Of a stretch of DNA of 64,000 nt, positions 20,861 through 30,997 are shown in pieces. This DNA is from Cytidiella melzeri (taxonomy: Eukaryota; Basidiomycota; Agaricomycetes; Polyporales; Irpicaceae). The notes under the pieces were generated by a model. The model ran no database searches. It saw only the letters and a list, made by a program, of their open reading frames with translations, and was not told the DNA's origin. Numbering within the stretch: position 1 is the stretch's first letter; the number at the start of each line of letters is the position of its first letter. The position numbers and the translations under genes were made by a program. Location: assembly GCA_022592445.1 (NCBI GenBank), contig JABYQR010000218.1, positions 1-64,000 on the forward strand, written 5' to 3'.

Positions 20861-21617
20861 TGTCATGGATGGCCTGACTAGCCCTTAATTTTCGCAATTT
20901 ACCTCTTGTTTTTATCTATAAAACTCCGGGCTGCAGCTCAGTTGCAACCTTCTCTGCACAAACTCCTTTGCACGTCTATTAAGCGCCCGTATCACGTGGC
21001 TTAGACGCTCCACACGGTCACATTACTTGCTACTACGTCACACTGGCATGTGACTTAGCTTAAGTAAGACCACATGGCTACAGACACATGGTTCAGCCCA
21101 TAGCTAGGGTTTGATGTCATAAATGACGTCCACATGGACTCCTTTTGTTCTTTCCTTATTGTTCTCTTTATGGAAGGATGTTCTCACAGGTGTGGGAATG
21201 GAATACAATAGTTGGTCTCCTTTTAGATAGATTCTCTCACAAGTAGAGTTCTTGGCAAGGTCTAGACAATAGCTATTGTTCTCCTTTAGGTAGTCCTTTT
21301 GTTCTTCGTTCACACGGCTTCTTGCAAAGCCTGCCCTCAACATGGTCTGTGCGCAGGTCCCTGAAGTCTATATATACTGCTACATGTACGCTCCTAGCCC
21401 CCCATCTCGACCTCTTGGTCTTTACTGGGCTAGGTAAGCAACCCCCTCTTGTACTACATAGCTGGTAGTCACAATACTAACTTGGTCTTTACTGGGCTAG
21501 CAACTTGCATAAAGTTTGATAGCTGGTAAGAGCATTGTGCTTCCAGCCTGCCACCACCTCTTTGTCGTCTTCCACATCGTGTCCCTTTTAGTTGCGTCGA
21601 GCTTCGTCTCCGTGACA
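20861..21617 (+). repeat. 3' LTR of gypsy copy 2
   Basis: A 757-bp LTR starting TGTCATGGATGGCCTGACTA directly after the polypurine tract and ending CTCCGTGACA. It is closest to the solo LTR at 13064-13821. The two share tctatatatactgc, gcaacttgcataaagtttga and the closing cgagcttcg. It is followed by tcatggcgg, the start of other DNA. Confidence 0.95.
21367..21377 (+). promoter_or_regulatory. Likely LTR promoter TATA box
   Basis: TCTATATATAC lies about two thirds of the way into the LTR, with equivalents in the other three copies (one altered to TCTATATAAG). Transcription of the element would start shortly downstream. The repeated phrase TTGGTCTTTACTGGGCTAG just after it (twice, about 60 bp apart) may be part of the transcribed R/U5 region. 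The assignment is inferred from position and sequence. Confidence 0.5.
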
Positions 21618-21769
21618 TCATGGCGGACTATCATGACAAGCAAACACATGAAATACACGCTTTTCTTTGCCGATGTCTCGAGCAGACAGGTAAACGGATT
21701 GAACCCTTGGGTGTTTGCCAGTAAATATAATCTTGGTTACTAACGTTGCTTTATGACTCGGACGTCCAT

Positions 21770-23010
21770 AACTTGATAATCCTTGGATCAGGACCTTGGC
21801 TACCACTATCATGGAGATTGTCTACGGCCATCGGATCCAAGACGTGGACAAAGAGTATATCAAAGTAGTCGTGAACGCTGCAGACACTAGGGGCAAACAC
21901 CGATTTCACACACCTTGAAATTTGCATGATTACCCACTTAAATGTTAAGTATCAGCAGATAATCCATAAGCAATTTTGGGCTCGGGATTGTTTCTTAATG
22001 TTTGAGAATACAAAATGATGCTATACAAATTCTGTGCCTTTTCAGGGGCAGGAGTTTATGTTTTTTAAGTGGTAGTTGAATTAGAAAGAAGGATGAAAGG
22101 AAGTTTACCTTTCAAGGCTTGGAAAATCAAGTGGAAAAGATGCCTTCCACGGATTTGGAAAAGGGCATGAAAAAATCCAGAAAAGGAAAGGGCAGGTAGA
22201 ATTTCCGGTGACGTGCTACTGAAAAGTTCTGGAAAGTTGTTTGCCACGTTATGTTTGCCATCACCCGACACACGTGGGAAATCTATTTGTCTTTACAATT
22301 TTAGGTTGGTCGGAAATTTGCCCGAAAAATCAATATTGACACAGATTTTCGGAGCGCGGAAAGGCTGCCAGTAGATAGGCTTAAAATTTTGTAGAAAAAT
22401 CACAAAAATGTCTTTCATTGTATATCAATGTAACCTACCAAACATAACCAGATATTCACGGGATTTTTAACATCTCAAATAACTCTCACAATAATTTCAC
22501 GCCATGTGAAATCAGCCTTTGCCCGCAGTGAGATGTCTTCATTGAAAGCAAAAACGCTGGTAAATATTGGGTGGACTTCATTCCTATCTTGCGGTTAGTG
22601 CCTCCGTGGGTTCCTGGAGCTGCTACGGTCAACTATACGGTGTACGATGACGCCCGTTTGTCCAAGAGATGATCAACGAACCATTCAACACCATTTAAAT
22701 GGACTGGTCAGTGAACTTGTTGATTGTTGTGCGCGAGCTGTGTAACTAACAATACTAGTAGAGCAGAATTCAAAGCCGTCTATGGCGCGTGATCTCGTCA
22801 TGAAGCTCGCACAGGAGCAGGATTCAATGAGGAGGGAAAAAAAGAGATAAGTGCTAAGTACTATGCGGCTAGCATCGCTTACGCAGGTATGGGTTCAAGT
22901 TAGCTTTGATTCCAACTGTGAATACCCCATACGTGCTTGCAGCTTACCCTCAACTTCAGCGGGTGTGGACACGGTCAGTTTCAGCGTATGTTGGAATTGT
23001 ACACTCCTGA
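21770..23010 (+). pseudogene. Cytochrome P450 relic
   Basis: Scattered pieces in P450 order lie on the plus strand. TTIMEIVYGHRI..VDKEYI is at about 21800-21880, WVDFIPILRLVPPWVPGAA at about 22565-22630, and a frameshifted VQEMINEPFNTI at about 22662-22695. MARDLVMKLAQEQDSM follows at about 22780-22830, and an I-helix-like SAGVDTVSFS near 22955-22985. These resemble the middle of basidiomycete CYP monooxygenases. Short introns can be guessed between pieces, but frames do not join, and an AT-rich block of about 600 bp (21920-22540) interrupts it. The N-terminus is cut by the gypsy LTR. The heme-binding Cys region is not present. It is a dead fragment, perhaps cut by the element's arrival or by a related rearrangement. 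Confidence 0.65.
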
Positions 23011-23415
23011 ACTGGCGTGTGACATGCTGAAGCCGCGATCGGAGGTAGCAGAGAGGCTCATGCAGGCAACGGCGCTGTAGTAAATGTTCGTACGACCAGT
23101 TAGTTGCTCGTTGCTGAGACCAGCTGGCAGTCTGGTTTGACTTCTCGACTCGGAGCATGAAACAGAGCTGCACCCTTTCTTAGTTCTACAGACGAGCCAT
23201 TACCAGTACTGAAGGCTGAAACATTGTGAAAACTTGACTTACTAGTAACGGATGGGACAGCCCAATGATGTCGGTGGAAGGCGTATTGAACAATTCAGAA
23301 ACAATGACAATGACGTTCGGACGTACGGCTGAGCCCCAATTAATAGTAGTAGTAGCAGTACTAGTGATTCTCACAGTAGCTTGTCCCTTGCATCTACACC
23401 TCCATCTTTGCACAA

Positions 23416-24253
23416 ATGGCTGCTCGAACCTCAACGATAGAGCGCAAGACCAACGAGACGTCTATATCTATTGCAATCAACCTGGACTGCCAGGCAGGTA
23501 GCGGAAACAAGCAAGAGATATCCGTCTCGACTGGGATCGGTTTCCTCGACCATGTATACTCCTGATGATTATCCACAGTTCCACCAGGGCTGAAATATTG
23601 GTTGTAGATGTATCATGCCCTCGCAAAGCACTCTGGCATGTCTCTGACCATGAAGTGTGAGGGCGATCTCTGGATTGACGACCACCACACTGCAGATGAG
23701 TGTCCCACCTCGATGCATTTGTCCCGGAGGAGAGGAGGAGATTTATCAGTGTCATCACCTCACAGGATAGCGCTATAGCTCTTGGCACGGTTTTCAAGCA
23801 GGCGTTGGGAGAGGTTAGAGGCATTCGCCGGTATGGTACTGGCTTTGCGCCTTTAGACGAGGTTCGCACCTCCTCACACTCAGAGCTGTGTCAGCCACCC
23901 ATTCATCCTGCTCCAGGCTCTCTCTCGCGCTGTTATCGACATTTGCTCCAGGCCATTTTGCGTCACCAATCTCGGTATCAAACGAGAAAAGATTGGTGAC
24001 CTCTCAACGGAGATGCTCCCTCACATTTTTTACTCCTTCGCCATAGCATCCGGTGTAACTCTTCACGTCGATGTCCTGCGCGGAGAAAACGATCATCATA
24101 GGTTGGCCACCTCACTTTGTTGCTCTCGTTACTCGCATTGAAACACTCGTTGACAGAGCTGAGTCCGCTTTCAAGGCACTTGCCCTGGCCATTCGAGAAG
24201 CAATCACCCGTACGGGCGGAGACGACGTTCCTAGTACGAAGGGCGTGTTGTAG
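23416..24253 (+). CDS. HIS3: Imidazoleglycerol-phosphate dehydratase
   Basis: This enzyme catalyses the sixth step of histidine synthesis, dehydrating imidazole glycerol phosphate to imidazole acetol phosphate with Mn at two His-rich sites. Five exons (23416-23553, 23608-23699, 23750-23861, 23917-24101, 24157-24253) give 207 residues, the usual size. Family motifs in order are [88 protein letters not shown] and the C-terminal DVPSTKGVL. Intron 2 is odd: the place where a GTGAGT donor would give TAEDSAIALG reads GCAGATGAGT and lacks GT. A usable GT..AG pair (23700-23749) keeps frame but inserts VITSQ after TADD. It is convergent with CDC45, 177 bp away. Confidence 0.93.
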
Positions 24254-24430
24254 TTAGCGATCCAGCCAGGCTCGCTGTGAGCTATTCGTGCAAGATCGAC
24301 GCTCAAGTTTGTACAGGAAAATTATACATAGCCATGTTGATACAGTACGATGATGACGCAGAAGCATACAATGTAACGATGAAATCAATACAAAGTCCTA
24401 CCACTGATACTAGTGTTCGCGGCCTCCTGT

Positions 24431-26926
24431 CTACCTATCTCCTCCCTCGCACATAGTCTCAAGGAAAACCTTCAGGTCATCTTTGTTGATCTCTATGACA
24501 CTGGTGTCGAACGATCCATGTCGAGTTCGTGCGTTACACTTTTCCTTGGCATCAAGGAATGCTAGACCGAACTCGCTGTTAACGACCAAAGGGGAACAGT
24601 CAGTATCAAAGACAAGCAGAACGGAGCGATATAACACTTACTTCTTCCTGACATCATCAAAATCTGGAGCAGCGGTTACACCGACGACGATGTAAGTCCC
24701 CGTCTTCTCGTTCAGGCAAGCCACAATGAACGGCAGACTTTTACGCCTAGCACGAGAGCTCGACGCGGTCGTTGGATTCAGTCTGCCTCGTACTGCTTCG
24801 ATCAACCATAATGCCAGCCGAGAAAGGACACCGGGATGTGAGAAAAGTACGAGATCAGGACCTTGGGTAAGCACGACTACCCGATGACCGTGAAAAGTCT
24901 TGATGTCTTGTTTATCGATGATAGAGGTGCCTTGCCGGATGATAGCACGGTGAAGAGCCATAGCTAAAGGTAGTGCACGGTGCATTAAAAATATGCTATC
25001 GCGACAAACACGGCAAGTCAGGCAGTGTTGCATGCGAAAGCAGAAAGGAACGTACTCGTTCAACGCATCAAACGCTGTCCAGAAATTCCTGACCCACCAC
25101 TCTAACTCGGCTCTGACCTCCTCACCGTCGTCATCCTTCACTGCCGCAGCATTCCCGACATCACCTCCCACACCACTGAGGAGCGCATTTTCCTTGTCCT
25201 CATCCTTTCTTGGCGCTCCCTCGCGTCCACCTGCATCCCATGCCTTTTCGCCACCAAACCATTCTCCGCCATTTCGGGCTCCCTCTACTTCAACATCTAT
25301 CTTCACACCACCTGCAACCTCTAAAAGAGCAGAGATAGCTTCGACAGCGTCGCCAGCCGATACTGGTTGAGATATGTATCCGCAAGAGCGAGCAAATGAT
25401 GGATATGAAAGTTCCAGAAGGCCATATTCCGGGGCGATTTGATCAAGCTTTGTTTTCAATGCTAGCTTCAAGTCTTTAGCCATGTGTGAATATGATTGTT
25501 GGGTCTCAATCACCGAGAAGCTGTGAAGGGTATACGGCAATCAATATATCGATGGCTAGAACAGGAACATAGGAACATACCCCATCTTCGCTAAGAGACC
25601 GGTCAACCGCTTCTTTCCCCTTTCTTTCCAGATGCCAAGTCTGCCGGCCACGTAACTTGAGTGATACAAAGCGTCATACAAGTTCCAGTGTCTGAACAAC
25701 ATAAATCTAAACTCGTCGGTAGAAAAAACAGCGCGGTCGTCCGGGTTTTGCGCCTTGTAGTCGTAGTCGGAAGCAGGGGGAGGGGGGTGAAGGCGAGCAA
25801 CTTCATCATGGTATATTGAATGATACTTGTCGTAATTTTCTCGTGATATTCGTGAGGTGGTATACTGATATGTTAGACCAAGGATTGCTAGCCTGATCTT
25901 CGAGTCAGCGTCATCTACCACGGTAGTATTCTCCATCACGCTTACCAGAGCAATTCCGCATCCACTCGTTCCAGAACGGTGGCTAGTAGATATATTGTGC
26001 CAGATGCACTTTGTGCGTATGACGTTCCTGACATGTAATGTCGTTCTAGTCGAGCTGCTAATCGTTCACGCTCTTCTTTCGACGTGTGTTGCGGTCGCTG
26101 TAAGAGAGGTAAGCCTGATGCACAGGTAAATATTCAGATTCAAGAACGAACATCTGTTTTTCTTTTCTTCTTCGACAAACGATCGCCTTCGCCAAGTGAT
26201 CTTCGTTTACCCGTCGAACTGCCCTCTTCATATTCGTCTTCAGGCTCTTCCTCTTCCTCGTCGTCGTCAAGGTCCAACTCTTCATCCGAGTCAGGCTCGG
26301 GTTCATACTTAACATGTTTCAAATTTCGCGCACATCAACAGCAGAAAGTAGCAACTCACAGTAAGAATCTCCCATGCCCTCCTTTCTTCCCCCATCGTCT
26401 CAGCCCCGCCGTCGTCCCAGATTACTATCCGATCCCCACTCTCTCCCCCGCCGAACAAACTTGACAAATTTTGTGGTCTTGACGAATCAATAACATGCAC
26501 TGTCAGCTGCGGGTCAAAGTCTCCAAACCATTCTGGCAAATCCAAGATCGCGCCCATGTTCAAAAGTATGAGCGTATGCAGCTGTATTCAACAATTGTGA
26601 TGGACCATGGTCAACAGGTGCTCAATTATATCACACAAAAAAAAGTCGAGACATACATCTGCGTATTTAGCAAGTTCATCGCGCGTGCTCTCGAGTTGCG
26701 CATGTCCTGCCACAGGGATGACGCGATACATCACGTCGTCTTGCTTCAAGAGATCCGCCAGCATTCGCGCAGCACATAACGCGTCCACATCAGGTGCAAC
26801 GAGTATTATCACAGAGGCTGCCGATGTCAGCGGTGAACGACGGTGCGTAGCAAGAATATTGGCGTAGGCTTCTCCATACGAGGGTCGTGTTGGGGATGCG
26901 AGGTGTGGTGGGGGTAGATAGACCAT
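24431..26926 (-). CDS. CDC45: DNA replication initiation factor Cdc45
   Basis: Cdc45 joins Mcm2-7 and GINS to form the CMG replicative helicase in the nucleus. Eight exons (26926-26657, 26581-26360, 26307-26152, 26097-25946, 25892-25581, 25520-25056, 24995-24642, 24575-24431) join in frame to 691 residues, close to the usual 600-700. Exon 1 carries the DHH-like start VIILVAPDVDALCAARML with PVAGHAQLE. Exon 2 has LLNMGAILDLPEWF and IVIWDDGG. Exon 3 encodes an acidic stretch (EELDLDDDEEEEEPEDE) and a basic KKKRK, typical of the variable linker and a possible nuclear signal. Exons 5-8 hold FMLFRHWNLYDALYHSSYVAGRL, ALHRAIIRQGTSII, DLVLFSHPGVLSRLALWLIEA and the C-terminal NEFGLAFLDA. A Gly/Glu-rich insert of about 60 residues lies in exon 6. 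Confidence 0.95.
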
Positions 26927-27207
26927 CCTACGTATGCAAGGTCACCGCTGTCGGAATGGTCCAGGAGGAGGCAGACGACCAGTTCGAGGAGGTGGTGAGG
27001 GCAATATGGCAGTTGACACTGGCTGGGTGAGAGTAATCCTGTGACAGTAGTCGGTCACGCGAAAGATTCAACGCGGTCAACGAGCGCGTCGTCGCGTGTG
27101 ACACGACGCGTATGCAGAATCACGTGCTTCCCGTCACATGAAGTCACGCTTAACAGGAGAGGTGAATGGCAAGTCAACTATTGGTAGGATATATCATAGA
27201 CGACATC

Positions 27208-28910
27208 TCAAAACCATGATCTACTCTCCCTAATGTCCCTTCTCTTCCCCCGAATACCCCAGACACCCCAGTTCGTCTTAACCATGACACGAGGATCGAA
27301 ATCTGCGACTTCCCACTTCTCACTCCCGAACGCATTAGGCCCAGGTGTAATGACCCAATCAAACTCGCCAGCGACTTCCGGTGCCTCCGACAAAGACTTG
27401 ATATCCCTCTCCACGTCAGTTGGCGAGAATCCTGTGACGAATATTGGGCACTTCGTCGCCAGGAGAGATGGAACAACCGCGCCCCATTCTGTGGGAGACG
27501 CAATTTGAAGCAAGGGTTCTCCTGTCACTTCGGACACACTTGTTGGAGATGGAAATCCGAAGCCAGGAGAGAAGAGGAAGAAACAATCGGTGTAGGGATC
27601 GAAGGTCTCCTGGAATTGAGCATGCACATCCGCGTAGTTCGCCTGCATACCAGTGATAGTCAATTGAGGCGTGTATGGGACGGTGTAAGAAGGAACGCCA
27701 TATAGTTCAAGAGATTCCCTCGTGCGCTTCAGGCGAGCAATAGGGGCAGGAGTAGGAGGTTCGTAGACATTCGGCACGTATACCGCCTTCTGTGGCTCTG
27801 GTTGCGTCGCTTCAGTGGATTCAGCGGTCTGACTTTCAGAGGTAGCTTCCGATGTAGTCGACGAAGCTGGAGATGAGGGTGCTGTATTTTCTGGACGATG
27901 CGCAGAGCCAGAATTGGGGGGTTTAGGCAACGACACTTGAGGTCCGATGAAGTAGAGATGGAACAACGCTGAAGGGAACAACATGCATAGCTGCTCCCAC
28001 ACGTGTGGAGGCAGTGAAGACTCTGCGCGAGCGCCGAGGATAAATATCCTCATTTGCGGCTTGTCTGCAGATGCTTCTTCTGTCTCGGGAGTCCCAATTG
28101 GCACATGGAGCGTTGTACGTAGCGCTAGGCGGCCAGAAGAGTTATTAACGTTTCCAACATATCACAAGATGTCACGTACCTGCTACTGACCTACTGCCTT
28201 CTGGTGTCAGTCTCTGGTTACCTCGCGTGAGCCCGCTGTGTTGGTGTAACACGGAGCCAATGGTTATCGGGTAGGTCAATAATTTACTGGCATGCCGCCT
28301 CGAACGCTCGGTGTCCATGGATGGGAAGCCACGAGTGTACCAGAATAAATCCCAGTTTGCAAAGGATATCGCGGCCTCAGAGTCCTGAGGACCTGTAGGA
28401 CGTGTGCTCAAGTGCGAGACGAGACTCCTTCGGAAAACACGTACCTGGAAGTTCGAACTCTCTTATCCGCCTACCGCTCCTGAGATCGTGTTCGTCCTCA
28501 TTCACCTCCCTCAGCCTGGAACAGTACTTTTTGTGTTCGAGATCCTCCTGCCAATGCTCCTCCGTGCAATGTGTCGGCCATCCACAGTCCGGACATTCGT
28601 GTTTGACGGCTTTTGGCTGAGAACTGACGTGGATGTCATGCTGCGCATGATGGGCTGTACAGACTGGGCAAGGCGCAAGTGTCTGAATTGCTTCACCGCG
28701 TGCACGAATCGCAGGAAAAGGGGACTTTGAGAACGGATGGAAGAGGTTGTCCTCGGTGAGGATCGGCTCTTTGACTTTCGCTTTCAAGTCCTTGTCCGAT
28801 GTTCTCAACCAGGAGAAGAGTGTGCGAGAGTTATTGTGCTGACATGGCCGTATGCACGTTCTGCGGGAGAGAAGACTTGCGTTGCGGTAGACTGAACGTG
28901 GAAGAGCCAT
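27208..28910 (-). CDS. MSS51: Mss51-like mitochondrial translational activator
   Basis: In yeast Mss51 activates translation of mitochondrial COX1 mRNA and couples it to cytochrome oxidase assembly, acting in the matrix at the inner membrane. Three exons (28910-28445, 28392-28180, 28124-27208) give 531 residues. The N-terminus is Arg/Ser-rich with no acidic residue (MALPRSVYRNASLLSRRT), consistent with import. A zinc-binding MYND-like region follows near residues 80-135: CPVC, CPDCGWPTHCTEEHWQEDLEHKKYC. Its CP dipeptides resemble the heme-regulatory motifs of Mss51. LREVNEDEHDLRSGR and the FWYTRGFPSMDTERSRRHASKLLTYP region in exon 2 are family hallmarks. The Pro/Ser/Thr-rich segment of about 70 residues in exon 3 is variable. 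It is divergent from the scramblase gene, with 304 bp between start codons. Confidence 0.88.
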
Positions 28911-29214
28911 GCGACTTGCGAGATAGAGAGTCCCTTCAGCTGAGCTCTGCGCGGTTTATTCAGTAAACAACTCGTTAGTATAATGCAAAGACCCAATACC
29001 TTTGTGAGCAGCTAGCTTGCCAGGTAGCCAGTCGGAGCAGGTAATGAGAGGTGTAGACAGAAAGGCTTTCCGGGTGGTCGGTGACCGGCGTCTCCCGCAT
29101 ACAGTCGGTCGAGGAACGCGTCCTCAGTCTCCTTCACCACCACTGTGGTCAGACTGAAATCCATGTACAAGCCGCTTTTGTGCTAGCTCTTACAAGTTTT
29201 GCTAGGGAACACGA
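28911..29214. promoter_or_regulatory. Divergent promoter region, MSS51 / scramblase
   Basis: This 304-bp gap separates the ATG codons of two divergent genes for mitochondrial proteins, so it must hold both promoters and leaders. No TATA box or named operator is clear. Shared regulation is possible but not shown by the sequence. Confidence 0.4.
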
Positions 29215-30810
29215 ATGCTTGCAAGAATTCTGCGAACGACATTACCTGCAACTATCTTACAAACTGGTCCACGCAGTCTCAGATGCGCGACCCAAGCTAG
29301 TTCTCTTGCTTATGCGCCGACTCTCAGCCTAGTGCGGGGATATGCTGCGCGCAGTCGCTATCCAGAGAAGACACCCGGCACGAGCAGGACTAGAGAGTGG
29401 AGCCAGAGACCACTCAACAGAAAGTCCCAACAAGAACGAGCAAGTTTTGTTAATGTTGAGCAGCAGCCTTCAGCGGAGGAATCACCTCTCTGGGAGGCGA
29501 GTAAGCGGCCACCAGCTAGCGATCCACAGGAGGGCTTGCGAAAGCTACTGCTCGAGCATGATATGCTGGTTGTGACAAGGTATGCAGATGAATCGTGCTG
29601 TTGTAGCTTCTCTGGACCCCATTGATACTTCTTGTACAGACAAATTGAAATGCTCAACATATTCATTGGCTTCGAACAGTCCAACAAATATGTGATTTGT
29701 ACGCCACCTACGCTGTGTATCCTATCGCTGATCACTATTGACCTGAAGACGTTGACTAGCTAACAAAGAAGGCGAGACTCTGGGATACATCGCTGAAGAA
29801 CCCAGAGGCTTTTTCTCCATGTACTCACGCCAGTTGTTCCGTACCCATCGACCATTTCGTGCAGTTGTTATGGACATCAAAGGCTCGCCGATTCTATGGG
29901 TTTGTCTTCATCAAAATATACACATAGGAGGCTCAAGGCTAATGGTAGTTTCTGAAGGACAGATGCGCAGACCCTTCGCTTGGTTAACTTCTCGGCTGTT
30001 TGTTCAGCGACTAAAAGATTACAACGAATACACCCCAGAAGGGGATCCTGTGTTAGACACCTTTGGCGAGGCTCACCAGAAGTGGCATTTGTGGCGGCGA
30101 CGCTACCAGCTCTTCCTGAAGTAAGCCCCCTGATGCATTCGCCAGAGTGCTAATTGAATTTTTGCTTCGTCATAGAGACACGCCTCATCGCATCTTAACC
30201 CTTGCATCCGAAAAGCAGCCCGAGCCCACGCCTGAAGAGTCTTCCTTCACACAGCTCGCGAACATCGATGAAGGTCTCCTGGCATGGCTGTTCATATTGC
30301 GAGACGCACGCGGAGAAGAAATAGCATCTATAAACAAAGCCTTCCGAGGGGTTGGTCGTGAGGCGAGTCAAGTTCTGTGTCCGTCGTACCTGATTCATTC
30401 ACTGAACTGCGCCGCGGCATCAGGTATTGACCGACACCGGCCAGTACGTCGTACGTTTTGAACCAACACCTCCTGACCCCGATGATCCTCGACCACGGAA
30501 GCCGTATATCACTCGACAGTTGACAGTCGACGAGCGAGCGGTGCGGTATAATCTTCGTGTTATCGTTTTAGCTATTGACATTGTCTCTGTATTCTAGCTT
30601 ATTTTAGCTATGGCTGGTCAGTCTATCATTCGTTCATCTTCGCATCCTTGCCCTGACATCCCTTCCCTAGTGAATGTCGATTTTGATTATTTCTCTAGGC
30701 ACTCTCGGTGAGTGGCAGTTGATAGCTGTACTTTGACCGCGTCTACTGACTGGTGACTTGGTAGTGGAGGATTACACTGGCCACTGCTTTTCTTTGCTGC
30801 TACGGAATAG
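29215..30810 (+). CDS. AIM25: Phospholipid scramblase family protein, mitochondrial (Aim25-like)
   Basis: A member of the scramblase (PF03803) family. Fungal members of the Aim25 type are mitochondrial and affect membrane lipid distribution and stress survival. Nine exons (29215-29579, 29640-29698, 29760-29899, 29963-30120, 30176-30362, 30424-30540, 30598-30616, 30671-30707, 30765-30810) join in frame to 375 residues. A Ser/Arg/Thr-rich presequence-like N-terminus (MLARILRTTLPATIL) precedes the core: QIEMLNIFIGFEQSNKYVIS, GETLGYIAEE, RPFRAVVMDIKG, RRPFAWLTSRLFVQ, then GREVLTDTGQYVVRFEP and the final VNVDFDYFSRHS with a GGLHWPLLFF tail. Intron 5 uses a GC donor (30363, GCGAGT). Exon 7 is a 19-nt micro-exon. 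It is convergent with the peptidase gene. Confidence 0.88.
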
Positions 30811-30997
30811 ATAAGCTTGTATATATCTCGTTTCCACGACCTATGGTTACACTGCGCGCATATCATTGCTAGTCCAGGATTCACAAAAATGGACAGGCAA
30901 CTACATGCCTCGGAGGCTATAGATTAACAAAGCAGTTCCACTATTCACCAAAAGAGACACCTCTTCTCCGCAGGAGGGTTATGCTGGCAAGCTGAGG

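Larger units (their letters stand above)
13876..21617 (+). mobile_element. Ty3/gypsy chromodomain element (copy 2), 5' LTR missing, with nested solo LTR
   Basis: The order is an unidentified open frame, gag, protease, reverse transcriptase, RNase H, integrase, chromodomain, polypurine tract and 3' LTR, that is a chromovirus-type Ty3/gypsy layout. A 758-bp solo LTR of the same family sits in the chromodomain region. No 5' LTR is present: the internal region abuts the KDZ relic near 13856-13880, and no partner for the bases after the 3' LTR (tcatg) is seen. Three single-base deletions (near 17487, 18447 and 18530) break pol, so the copy is defective although otherwise well preserved. Confidence 0.93.
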
